Source of the DNA: Haloferax denitrificans ATCC 35960
GTDB lineage: Archaea; Halobacteriota; Halobacteria; Halobacteriales; Haloferacaceae
Direction of reading: 5' to 3'
Length of the DNA: 64,000 nt
Assembly: GCF_000337795.1 (NCBI RefSeq)
Contig: NZ_AOLP01000006.1
Coordinates: forward strand, 1 to 64,000
Position 1 is the stretch's first letter, and every line of letters begins with the position of its first letter. Under the pieces are notes generated by a model, which saw only the letters and a list, made by a program, of their open reading frames with translations, was not told where the DNA came from and made no database searches. Made by a program: the position numbers and the translations under genes. Of this stretch, positions 8,894 through 16,759 are shown in pieces.

Positions 8894-9170
8894 GTCGACG
8901 CTGTGGCCAATGGCACTCCTGAGAGAGACACTTTCTGATCGTGGTATCGCTGTTCGAATCGTCGTCGACGACGTGGCTGACACCTATCGTGTCGAGTACA
9001 CGCCGCTGTCCGGTGGTGTGGTGACCGACGAGTGGACTGTGTTCGGTGGCTCCGTCGGCTATGATGCGTCGGTGTTTGCGACTGACACTGCTGCACGTGC
9101 GTTTGTCGAGTGCGTTCGAACGACCTCACACGATGACGTCCTCGCGGAGTTAGCAGTAGACACAGAGTAA
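8880..9170 (+). CDS. Small conserved plasmid protein
   Basis: The 96-residue frame starts at 8880 (overlapping the upstream gene by 14 bases) or at the internal ATG 8910 (86 residues, MALLRETLSDRGIAV). The region VRIVVDDVADTYRVEYTP followed by GGVVTDEWTVFG suggests an alpha/beta fold. No function is recognised. The overlap indicates an operon with the 8402 gene. Confidence 0.6.
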   Translation: MSITESTLWPMALLRETLSDRGIAVRIVVDDVADTYRVEYTPLSGGVVTDEWTVFGGSVGYDASVFATDTAARAFVECVRTTSHDDVLAELAVDTE

Positions 9171-9375
9171 AGTCTTCCTGTGGTGTGTCGCACCGGGCTC
9201 ATATTGGGATACTACTCTGCAATTGCCACAGGAAGACAGACGAAATGTACTCTCACTCTGCCACTTTCACGATTGTATCCGTGAACTCGCAACCTCACAG
9301 TCGACGGATTACCTAACTCCTACGACAGGGTACCTCATTCAGCTCTATTGCGCATTCAGCAGGTCTACACTACGG

Positions 9376-9408
9376 CGTTGTTTTTGCGCCGCCCGAAGGG
9401 GCGGAGGC
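9376..9408 (+). promoter_or_regulatory. T-tract plus leader hairpin B
   Basis: GTTTTTGCGCC is followed by a hairpin with arms GCCGCCC/GGGCGGaGGC. It ends about 11 bases before the ATG of the 28-codon frame at 9419. It shares the layout T-tract, GCGCC, short loop, GGGG with copies C to F. Confidence 0.6.
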
Positions 9409-9418
9409 ACAGTAACAG

Positions 9419-9505
9419 ATGTTGATTCCAACGTCAGCAGCCGAGTTGTCTCACTTCCCACACCAGCCGCTCGTGACACCTGCAACGGTGGTGAATGATC
9501 GATGA
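9419..9505 (+). CDS. 28-residue leader peptide coupled to the zinc-ribbon gene
   Basis: An ATG-started frame of 28 codons sits directly after leader hairpin B. It ends with TGA inside the sequence ATGA, which also supplies the ATG of the 9502 gene. Such overlap usually means translational coupling. The peptide (MLIPTSAAELSHF...) has no known relative that I recognise. It could be a real small protein or a leader peptide. Confidence 0.45.
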   Translation: MLIPTSAAELSHFPHQPLVTPATVVNDR

Positions 9506-9897
9506 GTCTTGAGCGTGTGTGCCGCCACGACGACGCGCTGTTCGAGTTTCTGTGGTGTCCGGTGTGTGGCACGGAAGCGTTCACGCACATTCCCTTCGAG
9601 GGGGTGTTCTGCACAGAGTGCAATACCAGTGTGACGTGCCGTGAGTCGCCTGAGTCGCGGGGGTACGATGAGGCGGTCATCATCACATTCGACGCGACGA
9701 CGACGTGGAATCTCCACGTTGACGAAAAACTTCGCCGGCCGCTCCCGGACGACGAAGCACAAGTTAAGATTCTCGGTGCACCGGGTGACTACCACGTCGA
9801 TTGGTGGGCACCAACCACGACCGAAGACTGGACGCCAGTCGAGCGCAACGAGTTCGCTGACGAATCCGAACCGGAGGAAGTGTCGCACCTCGCATAG
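9502..9897 (+). CDS. Zinc-ribbon protein of plasmid type
   Basis: The 131-residue protein has an N-terminal zinc ribbon (CPVCGTEAF...FCTECNTSVTC) and an acidic C-terminal part with WWAPTTTEDWTPVERNEF. It may bind DNA or protein through the ribbon; function is unknown. Its ATG overlaps the stop of the 28-codon frame (ATGA). It belongs to the run of genes each preceded by a T-tract and GC hairpin. Confidence 0.7.
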   Translation: MSLERVCRHDDALFEFLWCPVCGTEAFTHIPFEGVFCTECNTSVTCRESPESRGYDEAVIITFDATTTWNLHVDEKLRRPLPDDEAQVKILGAPGDYHVDWWAPTTTEDWTPVERNEFADESEPEEVSHLA

Positions 9898-9937
9898 TGT
9901 CGGTTGAGAGACCCGTCGGTACTAGCGCGACATCGAG

Positions 9938-9966
9938 ATTTTTTGCGCCCGTGATGGGTGCGGGCT
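9938..9966 (+). promoter_or_regulatory. T-tract plus leader hairpin C
   Basis: TTTTTTGCGCCC followed by GTGAT and GGGTGCGGGC forms a six-base stem with one G-T-type mismatch region. It lies about 30 bases before the ATG at 9996. Confidence 0.6.
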
Positions 9967-9995
9967 GAAGACACAGTCCGTGTGACGTGATTTCC

Positions 9996-10334
9996 ATGAG
10001 TCACCAACAAACAGAGTCAGACGTATCAATCGATCAGGTTCCGGTCGACCTCGAACTCGTGCATCGTTCGGAGTTCACCCGAGCCGACGTTCCCGATGAA
10101 ATCGAGTCGATTTCGTGGGACCTTCTGAGTGAACAACCGCCGACGAATCCGCTCGTTGTGCTCAAAGCCGCTCGCTGGTGGTACATCCACGGCACAGGTG
10201 AGTCCGATCCCGTGTACTGCTGGGCGATTGAGTGGGTTCGCCACCTCACGACTGGCGAGGCGACTGCAAGCGGCCTGTTCGGCGAGTGTCGACAGTACCT
10301 TCGGAGCCTCGAGTGCGAGGACACCGACCAGTAG
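9996..10334 (+). CDS. Conserved haloarchaeal plasmid protein, unknown function
   Basis: The 112-residue acidic protein contains a helical core (NPLVVLKAARWWYIHGTGES, then CWAIEWVRHLTTGEA). No motif for an enzyme or DNA binding is seen. The ATG at 9996 is preferred over a GTG at 9987. It is followed after about 13 bases by leader element D of the next gene. Confidence 0.65.
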   Translation: MSHQQTESDVSIDQVPVDLELVHRSEFTRADVPDEIESISWDLLSEQPPTNPLVVLKAARWWYIHGTGESDPVYCWAIEWVRHLTTGEATASGLFGECRQYLRSLECEDTDQ

Positions 10335-10346
10335 GTCGTCTTACCT

Positions 10347-10378
10347 GTTTTTTGTGCGCCCCAGAGGGGTGCGGCGCG
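10347..10378 (+). promoter_or_regulatory. T-tract plus leader hairpin D
   Basis: GTTTTTTGTGCGCCCC, loop AGA, then GGGGTGCGGCGCG; the stem GCGCCCC/GGGGTGC is seven pairs long with one G-T pair. It lies 31 bases before the ATG at 10409. Confidence 0.65.
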
Positions 10379-10408
10379 TCCTAGAGAGACGTGTTAGAAC
10401 TGAAACCA

Positions 10409-11338
10409 ATGGCAACAACGAGTTCTCCGTCGGTGTCGTTCGACGAGACCGACACGCGACACGATGAGATGCATCGCACGATCGAACAATGGCTTGCGGA
10501 CCTCGCTGACGACGTCTCCGACGCTCGGGCGAGCAAGCAGTTCCAAGCGTGGCTGGACGTCCAGAGCCAGTTCCACGACTACTCCCACCGCAACACACTC
10601 CTCATCACCCTCCAATGCCCCGAGGCGACGAAAGTCGCTGGCTACCGGACGTGGCAGGAGGTGTTCGACCGATACGTCCAGGAAGGCGAGTCGGCGATCT
10701 GGATTTGGGCGCCGATCATCACGACCCAATGCCCCGAGTGTGGGAACGCACCGAGCTATCACGAAAACAGCGAGTGTGAGTACGATGAGACGCCACCCGA
10801 AGAGTGGTCGGAGGGCCTCGTGGGCTTCAAGCCTGCACCGGTTTTCGACATTTCGCAGACTGAGGGCGAGCCACTCCCAAAGCTGGATACGGCGGCGACC
10901 GGTGAGCCTGATACGCTCGTCGATGACCTCACTCACATCGCGTCGGACCTCGGCGTGACCATCCGCATCGTCGATCCCGACGAGTGGCGACATGGGGAGG
11001 CGAAGGGCGTCTGCCAGTCGCGGAGCGTCCAAGACCTCACCCCACTCGTGGAAGTGAAGGACCGGCCGAACCGTGCCGATCTCGCATCGACGATCATCCA
11101 CGAGTACGCCCACGCGATTTTGCACTTCGACATCACCGACGCAACCGAGCGGGCGAAACGCGAGGTCGAAGCGGAGGCCGTTGCGTACGTGGTCGGTCGA
11201 TATCTCGGCTTAGACACGAGTGGGTCGGCGTTCTATCTCGCGGCGTGGCAGGGCGAGGAGACAGACGTGCTGCAAGAGCGACTGGGTCGGATTAGTGGGA
11301 CGGCTGAAGAGATTCTCTCAACACTCGACGCGGTCTGA
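10409..11338 (+). CDS. ArdC-like antirestriction / ImmA-IrrE-type zinc metallopeptidase
   Basis: The 309-residue protein has the two-part layout of ArdC-family proteins. The N-terminal part (SKQFQAWLDVQSQFHDYSHRNTLLI through GYRTWQEVFDRYVQEGESAIWI) resembles the ssDNA-binding ArdC/DUF1738 domain. The C-terminal part carries HEYAHAILHF, the HExxH zinc site, with a downstream glutamate in AKREVEAEAVAYVV as third ligand. A four-Cys ribbon (CPECG...SECEYD) interrupts the N-domain. ArdC proteins of bacterial plasmids protect incoming DNA from restriction; the same role here is inference. The ATG at 10409 follows leader D. Confidence 0.8.
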   Translation: MATTSSPSVSFDETDTRHDEMHRTIEQWLADLADDVSDARASKQFQAWLDVQSQFHDYSHRNTLLITLQCPEATKVAGYRTWQEVFDRYVQEGESAIWIWAPIITTQCPECGNAPSYHENSECEYDETPPEEWSEGLVGFKPAPVFDISQTEGEPLPKLDTAATGEPDTLVDDLTHIASDLGVTIRIVDPDEWRHGEAKGVCQSRSVQDLTPLVEVKDRPNRADLASTIIHEYAHAILHFDITDATERAKREVEAEAVAYVVGRYLGLDTSGSAFYLAAWQGEETDVLQERLGRISGTAEEILSTLDAV

Positions 11339-11366
11339 GATCTCTCATCTGTGGTTCTGCTGTCGC

Positions 11367-11425
11367 GGCTCTGTTGAACCTCTTTGTCAGCTATATCTTG
11401 CCCTGCGACAGAGGGTGTTGAGGAA
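11367..11425. repeat. Solo end of the GGCTCTGTTGAA element family
   Basis: GGCTCTGTTGAACC begins about 30 bases after the ArdC-like gene and runs to CAGAGGGTGTTGAGG. It is similar in position and length to the solo ends at 3951 and 6046. Confidence 0.4.
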
Positions 11426-11872
11426 CACTTTACAGGGTGTTGTTTTCGTAGATTCAGCGGTGAATCACCTGAGACATCGAGAAAGCATGCTTATCAGCAC
11501 CACCAATGGCACAGATATTCTTGAAAATTCTACACTAGAGTTGTATTGTCATCAAAAATCTACCCGCTGCAGCACAGCTATCTAAAGCCAATGTACTTCT
11601 GAAAAGTTGGGAAAGGGGACCCAACTAACCCTAAACCGGCCGGGCACCCGGATTAGGGACTTGCCGGTGTTAACACAGAGGCACCCCGGCATTGTGGAGT
11701 TCACACATTTATTATTAAATCTATTGATTGAACAGATGTCACTATAACATCTGGAGAAAACCAAACACAGTTGCTCGATACGGTCTCTGTATTGACTTCA
11801 GGACAATCAGGATAGGTCAGCACAAAGAATCCGACCTGATTCTGTGTCACCTGTCACTCCGTTCGACAGCGT
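11426..11872. other. Intergenic region with a telomere-like hairpin
   Basis: No gene is supported. A hairpin with arms CCCTAA-a-CCGG and CCGG-a-TTAGGG occupies 11629-11658. The flanking sequence (TTGGGAAAGGGGACCCAACTAAC before it) contains a further short inverted repeat, TTGGG/CCCAA. Confidence 0.45.
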
Positions 11873-11873
11873 A

Positions 11874-11900
11874 GTTTTTCATGCGCCCGAAGGGGTGCGC
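11874..11900 (+). promoter_or_regulatory. T-tract plus leader hairpin E
   Basis: GTTTTTCATGCGCCC, loop GAAG, then GGGTGCGC. The hairpin ends 20 bases before the ATG at 11920. An ATG inside the hairpin is in frame but is not the likely start. Confidence 0.6.
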
Positions 11901-11919
11901 GCAGTGCGCGCTGGCTACC

Positions 11920-12324
11920 ATGACTCCTGTACTCCCAGAGTTCGTACCTACGCGCGTCCTCAAGCGGGCGCAGTACGAGGCGTTCGCGTTCGAACTCCTT
12001 GATGGCGATGTCCGTGTTCGAAACGAGAGCTATGCTGACCCAACCGCGCACGAGTACCGCGTTCGAATTCGGGATGGCGTCCCCCATTTGTGTTCATGTC
12101 CTGCTGATGCGAGCGGTGACGGCCCGTGTAAACATCGGGTTGCAGTCGCGATTCGTCCCCAAGTACTCGAACTCGCCGTGCAGATGCGTGTCGTCGCAGA
12201 TGGTGGGTCAACATCGAGCGGCGATGATGACACAACAGACCTGCCCTGCGAGTGTGAACAGCTATCTGAAGCTCTTCCCTGTTGGAACTGCGTCGACGCT
12301 GGGCGGCGTGATCTGTCTGAATAG
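11920..12324 (+). CDS. SWIM zinc-finger protein
   Basis: The 134-residue protein contains the SWIM signature CxCx(n)CxH (CSCPADASGDGPCKHRVAVAI), which binds zinc and usually mediates DNA or protein contacts. Preceding strands (VRNESYADPTAHEYRVRIRDGVPHLC) match SWIM domains. The C-terminal tail has four more cysteines (PCECEQLSEALPCWNC). The start at 11920 is chosen because the in-frame ATG at 11881 lies within leader hairpin E. Confidence 0.8.
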   Translation: MTPVLPEFVPTRVLKRAQYEAFAFELLDGDVRVRNESYADPTAHEYRVRIRDGVPHLCSCPADASGDGPCKHRVAVAIRPQVLELAVQMRVVADGGSTSSGDDDTTDLPCECEQLSEALPCWNCVDAGRRDLSE

Positions 12325-12359
12325 TCGTTAGTGAGTATTTCGTACGTCACTAGTACTCG

Positions 12360-12545
12360 TTAGTCGTCGGACTGTTGGGACGCAGTGTACGCATCAGCAA
12401 ACTGCTCGCGCATCTCTCGACGGAGCAGTTCGCTCATGACTTCGTAGACGACTGGCTGTGGGTACTTCTCGAGGAGGCGTTGGACGTCGGCTGCACATTC
12501 GCTTTTTTCAGTCGCAAAGTTCGCAGTCCATGGTGAGCTACTCAT
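12360..12545 (-). CDS. Small conserved plasmid protein
   Basis: The 61-residue protein is helical and acidic (ECAADVQRLLEKYPQPVVYEVMSELLRREMREQFADAY). Composition is strongly protein-like, without a known motif. It is transcribed toward the SWIM gene. Confidence 0.6.
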   Translation of the reverse strand: MSSSPWTANFATEKSECAADVQRLLEKYPQPVVYEVMSELLRREMREQFADAYTASQQSDD

Positions 12546-12861
12546 ACCAGATAGTAATTTGTTGTCTCAGTTAACTGTTCGCCTGGTGAGAGATTCCTAC
12601 GACCGCAGTCCGCGACTCGTGGCCCACAGATATCGATAACTCGAGTGTGCGAAACGCGGTGGGCACGAGGCCCACGAGGGAGTTATCAAGGGGTGGGCGC
12701 GGATGGCTTGGTACGCGATTTCGCACCCGTTGCAGAGCAGGGCGCGTCTTGTGTGACACGACGAGCCTGCAACGGCAGTCCACCTGCTAGCATGTTTGGT
12801 ATTGTGGTTCAGTCATTTAATGACCGCCAACCGAAGCCAACCTGTCCGAGACGGCGGCGGC

Positions 12862-12890
12862 GTTTTTTGAGCCCCTGACGGGTGCGGGGC
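12862..12890 (+). promoter_or_regulatory. T-tract plus leader hairpin F
   Basis: GTTTTTTGAGCCCC, TGAC, then GGGTGCGGGGC. It lies directly before the TFB gene (first ATG at 12899). The region 12546-12861 upstream contains no supported gene. Confidence 0.55.
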
Positions 12891-12898
12891 GCAGCGAG

Positions 12899-13846
12899 AT
12901 GCGTCGCGCGGTGTTCGAGATGGCGACACGAGATGTCTACGAGCGACAGTTCGACGAATCGTGCGGGAAATCCTGTGGAAACGCCTCCTGTTCAGAATGT
13001 GGCGGGCAGGTCATTACAGACGCTGGTGAGCGGCGGTGTGAGTCCTGTGGGTTCATCATCGACGGGCACGGCATCGACCGCGGCCCGGAGTGGCGGTCGT
13101 TCGAACGTGACGAGTGCAAGCGAGTGGGTGCGCCGCGAACGCCGACGCGACACGATCACGGTCTCGCGACTGAAATCGGCCGACATGTCGACGCGAACGG
13201 GACACCGATCCCGGGCGAGCGCCGACAGCAACTCTCCCGGCTCCGGACCCAGCACAGTCGGAGTCGATACCAGTCGAGTCGCGAGCGCCGGTTGGCTCAC
13301 GGGTTGGACGAAGTCCGGCGGCTTGCCGGCGCACTCGACCTTCTCGATAGCCTGCGTGACCAAGCCTGCCGGTGCTTCCGGTCTGCTCAGCAGGCGGATC
13401 TGTTGCCGGGGCGGTCGATCGAAGCAGTCGCGGCTGCAAGCGTCCACGCGGCCTGTCGATGTGCGGGGCTTTCGCGGACGCTCGCTGAACTTGCCCCACT
13501 CGCACGGGTGGCTGAATCGCGCGTCCGGTCGGCGTATAACGCACTCAATACAGAACTCGGGCTGTCTGCGAAGCCAGTTACATCGGTTGAGTTCGTTCCG
13601 CGAGTGGCGGATGCGCTTGATGTGACGGACCTGATTCGGCGACGAGCACGGTCGTTAGCCGAGGCGTCAAGCGACGAGTGGGCTCATCGGGGCGCGAATC
13701 CGCATGCAGTCGCTGCGGCGTGTGTGTATACGGCTGCAGCTGAGCGGGACTGGCCGCTCACACAGTCGCGTGTTGCGGCCGTGAGTGACACCTCAGTCAA
13801 AACGGTTCGAACGCATTACCAGACGTTGTGTGATGCAGATGGGTGA
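12899..13846 (+). CDS. tfb: Transcription initiation factor IIB (TFB) homologue
   Basis: The 315-residue protein has the TFB layout. An N-terminal zinc ribbon (CSECGGQVITDAGERRCESCG) is followed by the B-reader/linker region (GPEWRSFERDECKR...GAPRTPTRHDHGLATEI), then two cyclin folds ending in SRVAAVSDTSVKTVRTHYQTL. TFB recruits RNA polymerase to TBP-bound promoters; haloarchaea carry several, and plasmid copies can give the replicon its own promoter preference. ATG at 12920 is an alternative start. The N-terminus is longer and more polar than usual. Confidence 0.92.
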   Translation: MRRAVFEMATRDVYERQFDESCGKSCGNASCSECGGQVITDAGERRCESCGFIIDGHGIDRGPEWRSFERDECKRVGAPRTPTRHDHGLATEIGRHVDANGTPIPGERRQQLSRLRTQHSRSRYQSSRERRLAHGLDEVRRLAGALDLLDSLRDQACRCFRSAQQADLLPGRSIEAVAAASVHAACRCAGLSRTLAELAPLARVAESRVRSAYNALNTELGLSAKPVTSVEFVPRVADALDVTDLIRRRARSLAEASSDEWAHRGANPHAVAAACVYTAAAERDWPLTQSRVAAVSDTSVKTVRTHYQTLCDADG

Positions 13847-14108
13847 ACCTCAACGCTGAGAGCAAAGATCACGCGTATCTGAGCGAGAAGTTCGAGTCGT
13901 TTGGACTCCTCGGTTGAATATCCGTGTTTTCTCCGGAAACGATGGGGTGTGTTGAGCACCAACTCGATTGTTTCTCTGTATGTGACGACACACTAGAATT
14001 TTCACTAAAGGTGCTAGTGGTCGGTCATGAGCAGCGAACCAGCAGACGCTAAGCACAATGTGTGCGGACTTGAATCGTAGTGGTGAGACAAGCACTCGAG
14101 TGTGCAGA

Positions 14109-14453
14109 CTACTGGGGGCCGAGATACTGCTTGCACTCTGCAATCATTTCGTCGGCGAATGACTCGGTCACTTGTCCCTGTGGATTGACAACGGCGTCAT
14201 GTTTGATTGTAGCGACGACCCACGGAGAACAATACGAGGTCTTGGTCGGGTCGTTGCCACTCACCCAATCAGCTCCAACTTCGAAGTTTCGCGGGAGATT
14301 ACTGGTTGTGAGAGCTGCACACAGATACTCCTCGCCAGGATACGGGAGCGAGTCTGCAGCAAGAACGACCCAGAGGCGTGGATTTGACCCGCGTCGAAAT
14401 GGATCCGGTGCCCAGAATACGTCGCCCTTCTGGAAGCGGTTGGTGTCAGTCAC
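14109..14453 (-). CDS. MazF/PemK-like toxin of a type II toxin-antitoxin module
   Basis: The segment FQKGDVFWAPDPFRRGSNPRLWVVLA matches the start of the MazF/PemK fold (KGDVxW...P.....R..VVL). It continues with LCAALTTSNLP and SYCSPWVVATIKHDAV. Members cut mRNA. The most plausible start is the GTG at 14453: it gives 114 residues and overlaps the stop of the upstream gene by eight bases, indicating translational coupling. The longer frame (from 14558) would lie within the antitoxin gene. Confidence 0.7.
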   Translation of the reverse strand: MTDTNRFQKGDVFWAPDPFRRGSNPRLWVVLAADSLPYPGEEYLCAALTTSNLPRNFEVGADWVSGNDPTKTSYCSPWVVATIKHDAVVNPQGQVTESFADEMIAECKQYLGPQ

Positions 14454-14808
14454 GCTGTTGTCGTGGGTCAACGGCGTGTTCTTGCCACTCGTCGTAGTCG
14501 AATGGTTCTTCTTCACGGCTCGCTGCTGTAGCAGCAGCATGGTTAGCTGCAGCGTCAAGGCTCAAGACGTGGTCACTCACGCGCCAGTATGTCCCCCGGT
14601 GCTCGACACGACCTCGTTCTCTGAGCCTGACGAGAGTCGGACCAACCGAGCCGGGCTTGACGGACGTCCGCTCGGCGATCTCGCTTTGGGTGAACGCTTG
14701 GTCAGCATTCTGAGCTAAGAACGAGAGGAGCTTGTAGGCGTTCGTCCCCGGTTTTGGGTTTTCATTGCCGTCGTCAATGGTCTCGAAGCGATCCGCGCTG
14801 ATGGGCAT
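14446..14808 (-). CDS. Winged-helix DNA-binding antitoxin partner
   Basis: The 120-residue protein contains a MarR/wHTH-like domain (TNAYKLLSFLAQNADQAFTQSEIAERTSVKPGSVGPTLVRLRERG, then VEHRGTYWRV). The acidic C-terminal tail would neutralise the toxin. It is the first gene of the pair and its stop overlaps the toxin start. Direct 9-base repeats at the promoter (14810-14847) are a probable binding site. Confidence 0.7.
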   Translation of the reverse strand: MPISADRFETIDDGNENPKPGTNAYKLLSFLAQNADQAFTQSEIAERTSVKPGSVGPTLVRLRERGRVEHRGTYWRVSDHVLSLDAAANHAAATAASREEEPFDYDEWQEHAVDPRQQRD

Positions 14809-14809
14809 A

Positions 14810-14847
14810 GTATATTAGATGTACTAAGATGTATTGAATGTATTGGA
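14810..14847. promoter_or_regulatory. Direct-repeat operator of the MazF-like module
   Basis: On the minus strand the promoter reads as about four 9-base units of the form AATACATYY (AATACATTC, AATACATCT, TAGTACATC, TAATATACT), ending at the start codon. This suggests autoregulation by the winged-helix partner. Confidence 0.45.
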
Positions 14848-15005
14848 CAGCAGCACCAGCGCTTATTCGGATAGCAGCGGGCATGGTGAGAACTGTCAAC
14901 TCTGTTTCGCTCCTTATAGAACTGGACTCCAAATCTTCTGACGATATCTGAGGGGGCTTTGCGAGGGTAACCAAGCGACGAGCAGGCCGACAAAGTTTTG
15001 AATAC

Positions 15006-15024
15006 GTACATACATTGTATGTAC
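15006..15024. promoter_or_regulatory. Perfect palindromic operator of the RHH/PIN module
   Basis: GTACATACA-T-TGTATGTAC is a perfect 19-base palindrome ending one base before the antitoxin ATG at 15025. RHH antitoxins bind such sites, so this is the likely autoregulatory operator, covering the transcription start. Confidence 0.65.
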
Positions 15025-15327
15025 ATGAGCACGAAACGGGTTAACTTCCGACTGCCCGAAGAGTTAGTAGCACACGCGGACATCGCTGCCGAAGTCACTC
15101 ACAAAAACCGAACGGAGATTCTCATCGAAGCACTCCGACAGTATCTCGAAGAGAAAGAGTCTGATGAGAGTTTCCGTGAGGCTGTTGTCGAACTGTATCT
15201 GAATAACCACATCGAGTTCGAGAAACTGGCCGAGATTATCGGGCGACAGGATGCCGAAGCCGTCCGCGCTTCGAAAGAGGTACTTGATCGTGGTGAAGAA
15301 CTCGCAGACAAACTCGCAGACCTCTAA
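15025..15327 (+). CDS. Ribbon-helix-helix antitoxin (VapB-like)
   Basis: The 100-residue protein starts MSTKRVNFRLPEELVAHADI, the beta strand and first helix of the RHH fold, followed by THKNRTEILIEALRQYLEEK. The C-terminal half is helical and acidic, as in antitoxins that wrap a PIN toxin. The ATG at 15025 immediately follows the palindrome. The stop codon abuts the toxin ATG at 15328. Confidence 0.85.
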   Translation: MSTKRVNFRLPEELVAHADIAAEVTHKNRTEILIEALRQYLEEKESDESFREAVVELYLNNHIEFEKLAEIIGRQDAEAVRASKEVLDRGEELADKLADL

Positions 15328-15828
15328 ATGCTCGTTGTAGACACGAGCGCATTCATCTCTCTTTCAGTCGGCGAAGTTCTCAACGTCTTCGTCACCGAGT
15401 TTGACGTCGCAACCACAGAGGCAGTTCTTGAGGAACTCCAAAGAACTGCTGAGTACGATGACCGCCATGGCAAAGCCGCCAATGCCGTCCTCGATACGGC
15501 CGACGAGTTCACCGTTGTTGCTGTCGCTGGTGGTGAGTTTGTGACGAGCCGAATCGACGATGGTGAAGCCAGCTGCGTAGCTGCAGTCCGTGAGGTGGAT
15601 GCAGCGTTCTTGATCACCGACGACTACAGAGCTCTTCCTGAACTTCGAAAACTAGTGAGTGCAGAAGTTGCGCTATCTCCGATCGTTCTCCGGGCGCTGG
15701 TCAAGCGCGATGCCCTCAGCGAGGAGGAAGCAAGAGTCACCTTCGAGGCAATGGCAGAAGGACGTGATTGGCTCGGTGCGCCGATCTACCGGTACGCTCG
15801 ACAGCTCCTCGAAGGTACCTCAAAGTAA
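15328..15828 (+). CDS. PIN-domain ribonuclease toxin (VapC-like)
   Basis: MLVVDTSAFISL at the N-terminus gives the first PIN aspartate. The middle acidic residues lie in VATTEAVLEEL and SRIDDGEASCVAAV, and the last aspartates in AFLITDDYRAL. These four acidic positions bind the metal used to cut RNA. It follows the RHH gene with no gap, so the two form one operon. A C-terminal extension (about 125-166) is longer than in compact VapC proteins. Confidence 0.88.
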   Translation: MLVVDTSAFISLSVGEVLNVFVTEFDVATTEAVLEELQRTAEYDDRHGKAANAVLDTADEFTVVAVAGGEFVTSRIDDGEASCVAAVREVDAAFLITDDYRALPELRKLVSAEVALSPIVLRALVKRDALSEEEARVTFEAMAEGRDWLGAPIYRYARQLLEGTSK

Positions 15829-15973
15829 GGCATCTCTTCTCAAACTCTCCTTCTGACTCTACTGCTACAAGATGATTGGTACGGAACTAGTCCATCCTCT
15901 GAAACTGTGTGTCGACACATCCTCGGAGAGTGGATGTGTGCGGGCCTTCTCAAAGACGATCTCGAGCTTAGAT
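15828..15973 (+). pseudogene. C-terminal remnant of a small winged-helix-like protein
   Basis: Right after the PIN stop codon a start-less frame reads QDDWYGTSPSSETVCRHILG, then EWMCAGLLKDDLELR and a stop. This looks like the end of a helix-turn-helix protein whose front part is lost. Evidence is only the protein-like composition. Confidence 0.3.
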
Positions 15974-16713
15974 AAAATCTGATGGCGAATTATCTGCATT
16001 CTGACTTCGTTTCTCCGGAAGCAATGGCATGTGTAGTTCGAATATCAGCGGTTAGATTGACTAGTGCAATTATCGGTTTTTGTGACGGCTTAGGTGAAAC
16101 AGATTGCGTCCAATGAAACTGCAGTCACACTCTGAGCCAGCAATATTGTATAATATGTGTACTATAATCTGGTAGATAGTGACTTTGTGCCGTGATTGTT
16201 GTCCGATAACAGACTAGTCAAATGATGTGATTTTTCTATGGGTAATCGAGGCATACAACTAAATAAGTGGAGTCTCTGTACAAATATATTGTAAATAAGA
16301 TTCTATCTATCAATTATATCTGAGATGTGACGAGACCTGACTGTGGGATACAGTTATTTACGCTCATGACCGAGCGGATTTTATCAATTAAGTAACCAGG
16401 TAGTATTGTTAGTAAATTAGAATTGTGTCTTGGAGATATGACCTGGTTCCAAGTGTCAACATATTATATATTGTACTATACCACGCATATTCTATGACGG
16501 TAGTACTGTTGTAACTGTACCTCAGACTTGATTATTAGATGCCAAGTCTCGGTAGCTATACGATCAGAGAATTATTCCGGAGTATCTATCGAGTCTAAGG
16601 GTGTTACTCAGTTCTGTGGCACTTGTCTGCTACTAGCTTCGGTGTTAGATCACACAACCAATCACTGAACGCCACGCATCAAACCATCCCCTGAGGTTGT
16701 GGTAGTTGGCGCT
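15974..16713. other. AT-rich gene-free region with a relic IS end
   Basis: About 740 bases are strongly AT-rich with no supported gene. At 16492-16538 a sequence (CTGTTGTAACTGTACCTCAG and its flanks) is homologous to 25247-25293, where it precedes an ISH3-type transposase remnant. It is therefore probably a solo terminal repeat. Confidence 0.5.
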
Positions 16714-16759
16714 CTAAGCCGAGCGAAAACCGAAATGTGTTGGGGTAATCCCTAAAACA

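Noticed and set aside
9223-9498. Frame between the small plasmid genes
   Set aside because: It runs through leader hairpin B and the 28-codon frame and has no convincing composition.
11582-11764. Minus-strand 60-codon frame in the gap before the SWIM gene
   Set aside because: It covers the CCCTAA/TTAGGG hairpin and its product lacks the acidic bias of the neighbours.
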